NCBI GenBank assembly: GCA_910579525.1
Contig: CAJTUK010000009.1
Coordinates: 1 to 46,044 of the forward strand
DNA length: 46,044 nt
DNA from: an uncultured Christensenella sp.
GTDB lineage: Bacteria; Bacillota; Clostridia; Christensenellales; Borkfalkiaceae
Reading direction: 5' to 3'
Shown here: piece after piece, positions 15,775 to 22,771 of the stretch
Layout of the letters: the number at the start of each line of letters is the position of its first letter
Position numbering within the stretch: the first letter of the stretch is position 1
Translations under genes and position numbers: made by a program
The notes under the pieces: generated by a model
What the model was told of the DNA's origin: nothing
The model's database searches: none
What the model saw: the letters and a program-made list of their open reading frames with translations, nothing else

Positions 15775-16188
15775 TTACATCTCTGCTTCGCTTTCGTCCA
15801 AAGTTTCTTCCTCTCCCAAAGTGTCATCTTGAGGCATAGGGAACGCACTTCTGTCCTGATATTTAACACCGTTCTTTTTATCATAGGTAATGGATTCCTC
15901 ACAGGACTCGTTTATTCTGCACATTGTAAGTCGCTTTACTCCGTACTCACGGCAAACTGCTTCTAACGACATTTCGCGTGTTCCTAAGCCGGACACCATA
16001 TCGTCTAACAAACTTATGCGCGGTTGAAAATTTATATAGCGGAAAGCCAAGCCGTGTTCATTGTTGTAGCTTTCGATTGTGTCTCTGTCCTCAATGTTAA
16101 AGCCGTCCATATTATTTGGGTAAAACAAGTCCATAAACTCGTCCGCTTTTTCTATTGGCAACACAACCGACATACTGCTATCAAACAT
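15775..16188 (-). CDS. Hypothetical protein, paralogue A of a tandem pair
   Basis: 137 residues. The start overlaps the upstream stop by one base (TAATG). The N-terminus SSMSVVLPIEKADEFMDLF matches NGCMTVVLPEEHIGEFERFF of the next gene upstream, and ITYDKKNGVKYQDRS matches IKFDEKDKICRYDSDS. Both are exactly 137 residues long, so they look like diverged tandem duplicates. It ends DESEAEM. Role unknown; probably a small cytoplasmic beta-rich protein. Confidence 0.6.
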   Translation of the reverse strand: MFDSSMSVVLPIEKADEFMDLFYPNNMDGFNIEDRDTIESYNNEHGLAFRYINFQPRISLLDDMVSGLGTREMSLEAVCREYGVKRLTMCRINESCEESITYDKKNGVKYQDRSAFPMPQDDTLGEEETLDESEAEM

Positions 16189-16601
16189 TATTCTGCCTCC
16201 GCTTCAGATTTTACCTTTAAGTTGCGCGATGTGCGCCCCTCTAACCATGAGTCCGAATCATAACGGCAAATCTTATCTTTCTCATCGAATTTGATACTCT
16301 CGTTGAAATCTTCCCCATCGTTTCTTGCGTCTATATCCAAAAGCGCAAGACCGAGATCTAAATAAACATCTCTAATATCGTTTTCTTCATTCTCAATAAG
16401 GCACGCTTCCAAACTCGTATTGCAAGAAATATCATAAATACGTTTTTGATAACCCACTTTATCTACACTCTCGGTTTCCTTTAGCGTGATTTCGGTATTC
16501 AAAAAGCTGTATTCATAATCCTGATCGAAAAATCGTTCAAACTCTCCGATATGTTCTTCGGGCAAAACGACGGTCATACAACCGTTAGCGTATGAACTCA
16601 T
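16188..16601 (-). CDS. Hypothetical protein, paralogue B of a tandem pair
   Basis: 137 residues, sharing length and two conserved segments with its downstream neighbour (see 15775-16188). Strongly acidic in the middle (IENEENDIRDVYLDLG). The start overlaps the upstream stop as TAATG, and the tail is VKSEAEAE. No recognised family. Confidence 0.6.
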   Translation of the reverse strand: MSSYANGCMTVVLPEEHIGEFERFFDQDYEYSFLNTEITLKETESVDKVGYQKRIYDISCNTSLEACLIENEENDIRDVYLDLGLALLDIDARNDGEDFNESIKFDEKDKICRYDSDSWLEGRTSRNLKVKSEAEAE

Positions 16602-16930
16602 TACGCCGCCTGCCTTTGTCGCTCGTTATTCTCTCGATGCAAATTAATAAGCTGACGAAGGTAATCTCTCGTTTGTCGCGGCAGTTCACTCACAACGAAT
16701 ACATCCCAAAGTTTCTCTATAATCTTTTCGCCTAAGAACTCAACGTATTCTTCGTCGTGCAATACATCGTCCATAAGATACTTATGCACTTCTTTGTAGA
16801 ACGTAATTTTTAGCGAATTGTCGTAAACCTTGTCAACACCGCCGCGCATTTGAATACGACGAAAATCGTCGTATTCGTTTTGCACCTGTACAAAAAATGC
16901 TCTGCGCACTTCTTCTATATCTTGTTTCAA
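16601..16930 (-). CDS. Small helical hypothetical protein
   Basis: 109 residues from a TTG start at 16930 (weak GGGAA upstream, so the start is uncertain). Mostly helical: VRRAFFVQVQNEYDDFRRIQ, SLKITFYKEVHKYLMDD, EEYVEFLGEKIIEKLWDVFV, then a basic RQTRDYLRQLINLHRENNERQRQ tail. It loosely resembles DUF3848-type small proteins of conjugative elements, but I am not confident of that. Confidence 0.5.
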   Translation of the reverse strand: MKQDIEEVRRAFFVQVQNEYDDFRRIQMRGGVDKVYDNSLKITFYKEVHKYLMDDVLHDEEYVEFLGEKIIEKLWDVFVVSELPRQTRDYLRQLINLHRENNERQRQAA

Positions 16931-16957
16931 TTCTGCTTTATTCCCTTTTGATTTTTT

Positions 16958-17548
16958 TTACATCATTGCCGCATACGCTGACGAATGCTTCTCCATTTTC
17001 TCGAACAAGCCGCCGAACTCGTCATTACACGACTCGCGCATCTCGCTCAAAACATCTTTTAAGTCGTCGCCGAAAAAGCCCGAACAAGTATCAACTTCTT
17101 GTCCCTGTTCGTCCATTACCTTAAAGGCGTAGCAATCGCCTTGAAGATATTGATCGTACATTTTGGTCTCGGCTATAAGCATCTCGCGGATACGGTCAGC
17201 TAAATTTTCGTCCAACTCGCAATGGTACTCGTTCTGCGCCTGCTCTTTCGTAACGAATATGTAGCCCACCTGTCCGCTGTCAAAACGGTCTCCGAAATCC
17301 GTGTTTGACATAGTAATGCCGGAATGGTCGTACAAGTAAAGCGGCAGAATGACAAATATGTTTTTATACTCATCGCTTTCCATAAATGCCTGCGGATCTT
17401 CGTACTCGTGTTTGTCGCCAAGATTATACCGTCTGTGCCAACAAACCATTTTGCCGAGATTGTCCCACTCGCGGGGGCTTTCCGCATCTTCGTCGCGGAA
17501 TACTTGTAACTTATAACCACCGTCCGATACTGTCATCGAATCTTCCAT
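16958..17548 (-). CDS. Conserved mobile-element hypothetical protein
   Basis: 196 residues with a strong AAAGGAGG four bases before ATG 17548. I recall similar sequences in Bacillota phages and conjugative elements: YKLQVFRDEDAESPREWDNLG, CWHRRYNLGDKH, LPLYLYDHSGITM and DSGQVGYIFVTKE in this order. The function is unknown, although the family is widespread. The C-terminal half has a helical KDVLSEMRESCNDEFGGLFEKMEK segment. Cytoplasmic. Confidence 0.65.
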   Translation of the reverse strand: MEDSMTVSDGGYKLQVFRDEDAESPREWDNLGKMVCWHRRYNLGDKHEYEDPQAFMESDEYKNIFVILPLYLYDHSGITMSNTDFGDRFDSGQVGYIFVTKEQAQNEYHCELDENLADRIREMLIAETKMYDQYLQGDCYAFKVMDEQGQEVDTCSGFFGDDLKDVLSEMRESCNDEFGGLFEKMEKHSSAYAAMM

Positions 17549-17558
17549 AATTCCTCCT

Positions 17559-18425
17559 TTACATTTCTGCTGTGTTATGAGCCAAGCTCAAAGCCATATT
17601 GATTGTTCGTCTTGCATAGTAGCCTCCGCTGTAATCCCATTTTGGTCTGTATAATCCGCTTGAACGGAATATACTGTCTATTTGCCCTTCGTCTTGAGTC
17701 CAATACGCCAATATTCTCGCAAGTGCGAAATCCGCTGAACTCTGCGAATCGTAACTGCCCTGCCAATCTCCGCGGTAGAGTCTGTCAAACTTTGCACCCT
17801 GACGACTGTTGCTGATAATGTCAATCAGTTCTCTATCCGACTTCGTTGCGGGGCTTCGCACAACAGGCTTGTATTCAACGGGTTTTCCGAGATACTGTTT
17901 ATTCAGTTCTACGATTCTGTCCGACAAGTCTTTTATTTCGGTGATATCGCCCACAATGTTGCCCGTCATACAAACAAACCGTCTGTTGTCATACATTTCA
18001 AGACCGAGCGTGTCATTTTTCTTTTTCGCGTTTTTGGGCAAACTGCCGTAACACAGGAAGTGCAATCCTTTACCGCTTACCGATGTTTCACAATATGTAT
18101 CAAGGCTTGATGCAAGTTCAAGCATCTGCTCTCTGACTTCGGCAGGCTTCTCCTCAACCTCGTCGATGTCTACGAATACAATGCCGCTCGTAAGCACAAA
18201 ACTCAAACCGTCCTGCTCGTGTGTCTGTGCATATCTCAAAGCCGTATCGAAATCGCTCCACGTTGACAGCTCGTTGCTTTTTGCATAGTCGCCCGTGATT
18301 GGCGAAATCATTGCTTTACCCCAATGCCCTTCCTGCGGTTTAGCCTTAAAACACACCCATTGCTTTAACTTCTTTAATTCATCGGGTACGCTTTCAAGCT
18401 GCTTCCATTTCCAAACGCTTGGCAT
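17559..18425 (-). CDS. Archaeo-eukaryotic-type primase/PrimPol-like protein
   Basis: About 288 residues from ATG 18425 (MPSVWKWKQLESVPDELKKLKQW), which overlaps the upstream gene by 32 bases. A longer frame to 18548 exists but lies wholly inside that gene. Motifs are those of small AEP/NrS-1-type primases: WVCFKAKP, FVDIDEV (catalytic acidic pair), SVSGKGLHFLCYG (the Ser/His motif) and LEMYDNRRFVCMTG. These are followed by a helical C-terminal segment (SADFALARILAYWTQDEGQIDSIFRSSGL) typical of the primase-linked helical domain. It probably primes complementary-strand synthesis after transfer or replication of the excised element. No helicase domain is attached; the giant helicase downstream could partner it. 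Confidence 0.75.
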   Translation of the reverse strand: MPSVWKWKQLESVPDELKKLKQWVCFKAKPQEGHWGKAMISPITGDYAKSNELSTWSDFDTALRYAQTHEQDGLSFVLTSGIVFVDIDEVEEKPAEVREQMLELASSLDTYCETSVSGKGLHFLCYGSLPKNAKKKNDTLGLEMYDNRRFVCMTGNIVGDITEIKDLSDRIVELNKQYLGKPVEYKPVVRSPATKSDRELIDIISNSRQGAKFDRLYRGDWQGSYDSQSSADFALARILAYWTQDEGQIDSIFRSSGLYRPKWDYSGGYYARRTINMALSLAHNTAEM

Positions 18426-19425
18426 TCCCTTCACGAAAGGAATCGAGGGCAACCTCAGCCCCACCGACGTCGGTGGTTGGGTTGGGCGCAGCCTGCGCCC
18501 TCTGCTGTTGGTCTTTATAAAATGCACGGGAAACTTTGTCCATAACAAGTTTCGTACTTGCGCAGATAAGGTTGAGATTGTCGCGGAAAAGCCCCGTTTG
18601 TTCTTCGGTCATATTTTTCATATAATCAAAATTGTAACCGCTCGTATCAAGCCCGAAATGCGCCGCAAGAATACAACCTCTGCTGTCGGATTCAATTTTC
18701 TCAGCGTTTTCGCCTGTCATACCCTCAAAACTTCTGCCCTTGTAGTTGTCGTTGATTGCCTTGCTTGCCGCTTCGATTACCGTCAAAGACGTCGTTACAT
18801 TGTCCATGCCCTTGCAGATTTTAACGGTCTTTTTCTCTTTGTCGATTTTGTAATTTTCGTCGGCGGCAAACTCAGATTCGTCCGTGAATTTGTACTTCCA
18901 ATGCTTTGCCGAAAGCGCGGCGAACACGCCGTCGAGAATGTTTTTCTTTTCCAAGTCGGATACTTTTTTACCGATTGCATAGGGCTTATACTCCGTTCCT
19001 TCCGTTGCCGAAATATCGAATACATAAACGGGGTGAAATCCCGTCGTTCTTTCGCGGGTGCGCACGATTTCGTTGCCTTCCTCGTCGAGCTTCGGTTGGT
19101 CGTTTTCGTCCTTTACCGTTACCGGATATTCTTCTTTGGTAGGTGCGGTAATTTCGATATTCTTTGCGCCCTTTTTGATATGTCTGCCCTCACGCACCCA
19201 CTCGTTCATGCCTTTGGCAACCGTCATATCGGGATTTTGTTCGAGCATAAGCATAATGTTGTTTACCGAATATTTGCTGTTTGCGCCGCATTTCAAAAGC
19301 AAGTCTTTGTACTTGCCCTCGGCGATAATCTTCTTGTACTGCTCGTCGATTCTCTCGTTAAGCGCATCGCGTTCTTCTACCGTGTAATCTTCTGCCACCG
19401 CAACCGTTTCTTTGATCTGTTCCAT
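18394..19425 (-). CDS. ArdC/LtrC-like antirestriction protein
   Basis: 343 residues, RBS AAGGAG before ATG 19425. The N-terminal half has the ArdC/LtrC ssDNA-binding pattern: SVNNIMLMLEQNPDMTVAKGMNEWVREGRHIKKGAKNIEI and then YVFDIS. The same pattern opens the giant protein at 6481-12294. I do not see the HExxH of the zinc-protease part found in some ArdC proteins. ArdC-like proteins protect incoming single-stranded plasmid DNA. It overlaps the primase gene by 32 bases, consistent with coupling. The C-terminus EMEAA is acidic like other operon members. Confidence 0.7.
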   Translation of the reverse strand: MEQIKETVAVAEDYTVEERDALNERIDEQYKKIIAEGKYKDLLLKCGANSKYSVNNIMLMLEQNPDMTVAKGMNEWVREGRHIKKGAKNIEITAPTKEEYPVTVKDENDQPKLDEEGNEIVRTRERTTGFHPVYVFDISATEGTEYKPYAIGKKVSDLEKKNILDGVFAALSAKHWKYKFTDESEFAADENYKIDKEKKTVKICKGMDNVTTSLTVIEAASKAINDNYKGRSFEGMTGENAEKIESDSRGCILAAHFGLDTSGYNFDYMKNMTEEQTGLFRDNLNLICASTKLVMDKVSRAFYKDQQQRAQAAPNPTTDVGGAEVALDSFREGNAKRLEMEAA

Positions 19426-19443
19426 TTTTGTCTCCTTGATTTT

Positions 19444-20259
19444 TTACGCACTCAGGCGTTCTTTCAGTTGGGAATAAAAATCCCTGCCCTTGATAGGCAA
19501 ATTGTGTTTTGTCCTTTCTTCTTCAAACTGAAATCTTTTTTCCAAGTCTTTGACCGAATAGTTTACCTGAAACTTACGCCAAGTCCTTGCGTCCATGTCT
19601 TTCAGTTCTTCCCACAGTTCGGGAAAGTTGATACGCAAGCTACGCAGACTTTTCAACGATTGCAACGGGCAACACCAACACGAAGCTCTGTCGTATATTT
19701 CGTATAAGCCCTCCCAATCGTAGCCTTTCTCGTAACAGTATTTCAGACAGTCCGCTTCACTCCAACCCCACTCAACCAACGGCAGCCTTTTATTCTTTTC
19801 CTTGTTGCTTTTCCGTTCAAGTCTCTGTGTTTCGTCGGCAGCAATACCTACGCATTGTATGATGTCGTACTGCTTTGACATTTCCCGAAGATGCGCGTTA
19901 ATTATCCGTATCTTCATTTCTTTGGTACACCAACGCACTTTCGACGTCGCCCACGATCTGCCTTTAATGTCCTGATACTTTCCGAAAAATCCCGTCGGCT
20001 GTTTGGGGCGAAACTCAAACATATAGTAATCAAACGACTTTTCGTTTTTTAATGCCGTGAACTTTATGCCTGCATTTTCTACCACCGTCTTGATTTTTGC
20101 AAGATGCCTATACATAGCGGGAAACTCTTTATATGTGTCGCACGTAATAACCTCGTCTATGTGTTCGCCCAACTCAATCAATCTCAAAAGCATTGCCGTA
20201 CTGTCTTTACCGCCGCTAAACGGTACAACTATGTAATCCTGTTTTTTCTTTTCGCTCAT
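19444..20259 (-). CDS. PP-loop (PAPS-reductase-family) protein
   Basis: 271 residues. SGGKDSTAM near residue 15 is the PP-loop that adenylates substrates. It is followed by CDTYKEFP, SWATSKVRWCTKEMK and a Cys group ASCWCCPLQS near 192-201 that may bind Fe-S or zinc. This is the phage/mobile-element PAPS-reductase-like clade related to DndC and ThiI-like enzymes, distinct from assimilatory CysH. Its place directly next to three DNA methyltransferases suggests DNA or nucleotide modification rather than sulfate assimilation, but no dnd partner genes are present, so phosphorothioation is not supported. Confidence 0.75.
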   Translation of the reverse strand: MSEKKKQDYIVVPFSGGKDSTAMLLRLIELGEHIDEVITCDTYKEFPAMYRHLAKIKTVVENAGIKFTALKNEKSFDYYMFEFRPKQPTGFFGKYQDIKGRSWATSKVRWCTKEMKIRIINAHLREMSKQYDIIQCVGIAADETQRLERKSNKEKNKRLPLVEWGWSEADCLKYCYEKGYDWEGLYEIYDRASCWCCPLQSLKSLRSLRINFPELWEELKDMDARTWRKFQVNYSVKDLEKRFQFEEERTKHNLPIKGRDFYSQLKERLSA

Positions 20260-20268
20260 TTTCCTCCC

Positions 20269-21210
20269 TTATGCAACTGCAACCTTTTCAATACGCATTT
20301 GCGCCTTACCGCAATAGCGTGAATTGATGTCAATGCCGATATATTCCCTGCCCAACCGCTTGGCTACCGCACCTGTCGTGCCACTTCCGAAGAACGGATC
20401 TAATACCGTGCCGCCCACGCGACTGCCCGCCAATATACAAGGCTCTACAAGTTTTTCAGGGTACATCGCAAAATGCTCGTCCATTTTGTAGGTGTTCGTA
20501 CTGATTTCCCATACGTCTCGCTTACGCCTGTATTCCTGATCGAACTCCGAGAAATCTTCGTGCTGCTTATTTATTCCCTGCCGCATATTCTCGCCGTAAT
20601 ACTTTGATTTGTCCGACCTACCACGCTTATACCGCTCTTTACTTACCTGTTTTAACGGCTCTTGTATCGCTTTGTAATCGTAATAATATTTAGGCGATTT
20701 CGATAGCAAGAAAATATGCTCGTATGTCTTTGTCGGTCTGTCCTTTACGCTTTCGGGCAAACAGTTCAGCTTGTGCCATATTATGTCCGAGCGCAAATAC
20801 CAACCGCTACTGCGCAACGAAAACGCAAGCATCCACGGTATGCCGATAAGGTCTTTCGGCTTTATGCCTTCCCATGTTTTCGGCACTTCGTATATTCGGT
20901 TTTGCATATCGAACACATCTTTGTTCTTGCCGTTTGCGGAAATCGTCATCGGGCCTTTTCCGCTGCCTGCATAACTGTCGCCTATGTTTACCCATAGTGT
21001 TCCGTCCTTTTTAAGCACTCGGCGCACTTCCGAAAATATCTCTGTCAATCTCGCTATGTACGCTTCGGGCGTTTGCTCAATGCCGACTTGTCCGCTTACA
21101 CCATAATCACGCAAGCCGTAGTACGGCGGGCTTGTTACGCACATATCTACGCTCTCGCTCGGAATTGTTTTCAGTCCGTCAAGCGCATCTGCGCAAATTA
21201 TCTTGCTCAC
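20269..21210 (-). CDS. Beta-class DNA methyltransferase (N4-C or N6-A)
   Basis: 313 residues from GTG 21210 (VSKIICADALDGLKTIPSESVD), six bases after AGGAGG; the longer frame to 21309 would lie inside the upstream gene. Motif IV TSPPYYGLRDYG precedes motif I DPFFGSGTTGAVAKRLGREYIGIDI, the order of beta-class amino-methyltransferases. TSPP rather than DPP suggests N4-cytosine, but this does not settle it. No restriction endonuclease is adjacent, so it is an orphan or protective enzyme. Confidence 0.85.
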   Translation of the reverse strand: MSKIICADALDGLKTIPSESVDMCVTSPPYYGLRDYGVSGQVGIEQTPEAYIARLTEIFSEVRRVLKKDGTLWVNIGDSYAGSGKGPMTISANGKNKDVFDMQNRIYEVPKTWEGIKPKDLIGIPWMLAFSLRSSGWYLRSDIIWHKLNCLPESVKDRPTKTYEHIFLLSKSPKYYYDYKAIQEPLKQVSKERYKRGRSDKSKYYGENMRQGINKQHEDFSEFDQEYRRKRDVWEISTNTYKMDEHFAMYPEKLVEPCILAGSRVGGTVLDPFFGSGTTGAVAKRLGREYIGIDINSRYCGKAQMRIEKVAVA

Positions 21211-21775
21211 TCTTTTCCTCCTGACACTCGTTCCCCCAACAATCCCACCCCGCTGCCCATTGTCTTGCAAACAGCTCAATCCTCGGTACGTTACCAAACA
21301 GTTCAACAATGCGCACTCTTACTTCGTCGGGCTTCTTGCTGTGTTCCTGTCTCGGCGATAGAATACAACTTGATACGCTATTGCTTATAGGCTTCATTTT
21401 TCCCTTAATACCCATAAGGCAAATTTCACAGTTGCTTTTCGCATAATATCCGACGCCAAAAAAAGGCTTGTCGTTTTTCGGGTTTGTCTTTACCCAACTG
21501 AAACCCAACGTTGTATAGTGGAATCCCCAATCTTCAAACAGTTTTATTTGCTCTTTCAGATATGGGAACGTTACCCACAGGAACAGCACACAGTTTTCTG
21601 CCGCAATTTCAGGCACCGGCAAATTTGCTATGTCTTGCATCGTCATCAAGCGGTAATGTCCGTATGCGCCCTTGCCGAACTTTGTTTTCGGGTTGTTGCG
21701 CTTGTTGTACTGCCACGGCGGATCAGCATAAATCACGTTATACTTTTTGTTTGTAGTGAATATGTCAGTAAACAC
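21179..21775 (-). CDS. MT-A70-family adenine methyltransferase, copy 1
   Basis: 198 residues from a GTG start with GAGGTG nearby. Key motif YADPPWQY (about 16-23) is the MT-A70 catalytic signature, followed by LFLWVTFPYL, LGFSWVKTNP and HSKKPDEVRVRIVELFG...RIELFARQ. It is a clear paralogue of the next gene (21778-22329), sharing MFTDI, DPPW and the C-terminal GWDCWGNE. It overlaps the start of the beta-class enzyme by 32 bases. Predicted to methylate adenine in DNA (or RNA) of unknown specificity. Confidence 0.85.
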   Translation of the reverse strand: MFTDIFTTNKKYNVIYADPPWQYNKRNNPKTKFGKGAYGHYRLMTMQDIANLPVPEIAAENCVLFLWVTFPYLKEQIKLFEDWGFHYTTLGFSWVKTNPKNDKPFFGVGYYAKSNCEICLMGIKGKMKPISNSVSSCILSPRQEHSKKPDEVRVRIVELFGNVPRIELFARQWAAGWDCWGNECQEEKSEQDNLRRCA

Positions 21776-21777
21776 CG

Positions 21778-22329
21778 TTACACCTCATTTCCCCAACAGT
21801 CCCAACCTACGGTGTATTGCCTTGCAAACAGCTCTATTCTCGGCACTTCGCCAAACAGTTCAACGATGCGCTCCCGCACTTCGTCAGGCTTTTTACTGTG
21901 CCTTTCCAAGTGCGAAATAACCACCGACGAAACCGAGTGAGACTTTCTTTCCAACACTTCGCCCTTTGTAGCTATCAGACAGTATTCCGCATTAGCACGG
22001 GTATAGTAGCCCATACCTTTGAAGATACCGTCGCTTTTCTTATTCTGCTTAACCCAAGTAAAAGCTACCGTCTTGTATGTAAAGCCCCACGCTTCTATAA
22101 GCTCTATTCCCTCAAGCAAGCACGGGGCTGTAACCCACAAAAGAAGTACACAATCTTTTTCGCAAATATTTTTAACAGGCAATTCCTGAATATCCTCTTT
22201 TCGCATTGTAGGATAATGACTCTCTGCACTTCTGCTTTTACCTTTGTCTGACAAAACCTTGTAACTCCACGGCGGATCTGCATAAACAATGCTGTACTTC
22301 TTATCTGTGTTATAGATGTCTGTAAACAT
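21778..22329 (-). CDS. MT-A70-family adenine methyltransferase, copy 2
   Basis: 183 residues, GGGGG before ATG 22329. Carries YADPPWSYK, LLLWVTAPCLL, VAFTWVKQNKK and the same HSKKPDEVRERIVELFGEVPRIELFARQ ending as its neighbour. The two DPPW enzymes are tandem duplicates that have diverged mainly in the region after DPPW, where target recognition often lies, so they may differ in specificity. Confidence 0.85.
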   Translation of the reverse strand: MFTDIYNTDKKYSIVYADPPWSYKVLSDKGKSRSAESHYPTMRKEDIQELPVKNICEKDCVLLLWVTAPCLLEGIELIEAWGFTYKTVAFTWVKQNKKSDGIFKGMGYYTRANAEYCLIATKGEVLERKSHSVSSVVISHLERHSKKPDEVRERIVELFGEVPRIELFARQYTVGWDCWGNEV

Positions 22330-22338
22330 TATCCCCCT

Positions 22339-22758
22339 TTACATTTCTGTCGCCTTTTCTTTCTGCAACGCTTCCTGCACGTCTTGAAATTTTGATCTTG
22401 ATTGCCATAGATTACAATACCGCCATTTACCGTCCAACCCGAATGCATACATAATCTTGATCCCCGACTTTCGTGCACTTCTTAACCGCACAACTTTCGG
22501 TTTATTGTGTTCATAGCTCTCGCCGTTATCGCAGCAATACGCATAGCAAGCGTTAGAAAAATCGTTGGGGGTATCAGGCTCTAAATTTGGGGCAAGGGTG
22601 CTTAAATCGCCAAGCGCAAGTAGTTTATCTATCTTGGCTTCGTTGGTATAATGCTCACACAGCGTTTTGCCGTTCCGTCCAACCTCGCCTGAACTATGGC
22701 AACAAATACCGTAATAGCTACCGTCTGCCAACTCTTTGCAAATATAACTTGGTATCAT
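22339..22758 (-). CDS. Hypothetical Cys-rich 139-residue protein
   Basis: RBS-like GGTGGG precedes ATG 22758. Contains GICCHSSGEVG, LCEHYTNEAK, ACYAYCCDNGESYEHNKP and KWRYCNLWQS; the cysteines and histidines could hold a metal. The ACYAYCC...RYCN part resembles the C-terminal third of 14291-14980. Tail EKATEM. Lies between VirB4 and the methyltransferases. Function unknown. Confidence 0.6.
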   Translation of the reverse strand: MIPSYICKELADGSYYGICCHSSGEVGRNGKTLCEHYTNEAKIDKLLALGDLSTLAPNLEPDTPNDFSNACYAYCCDNGESYEHNKPKVVRLRSARKSGIKIMYAFGLDGKWRYCNLWQSRSKFQDVQEALQKEKATEM

Positions 22759-22771
22759 TCTTTACCCACCG

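Noticed and set aside
18295..19707. A 470-codon plus-strand open frame opposite the primase, ArdC-like and PP-loop genes
   Set aside because: It lies antisense to three well-supported genes, is rich in Phe/Val/Cys/Arg as antisense frames are, and has no RBS or recognisable domain.
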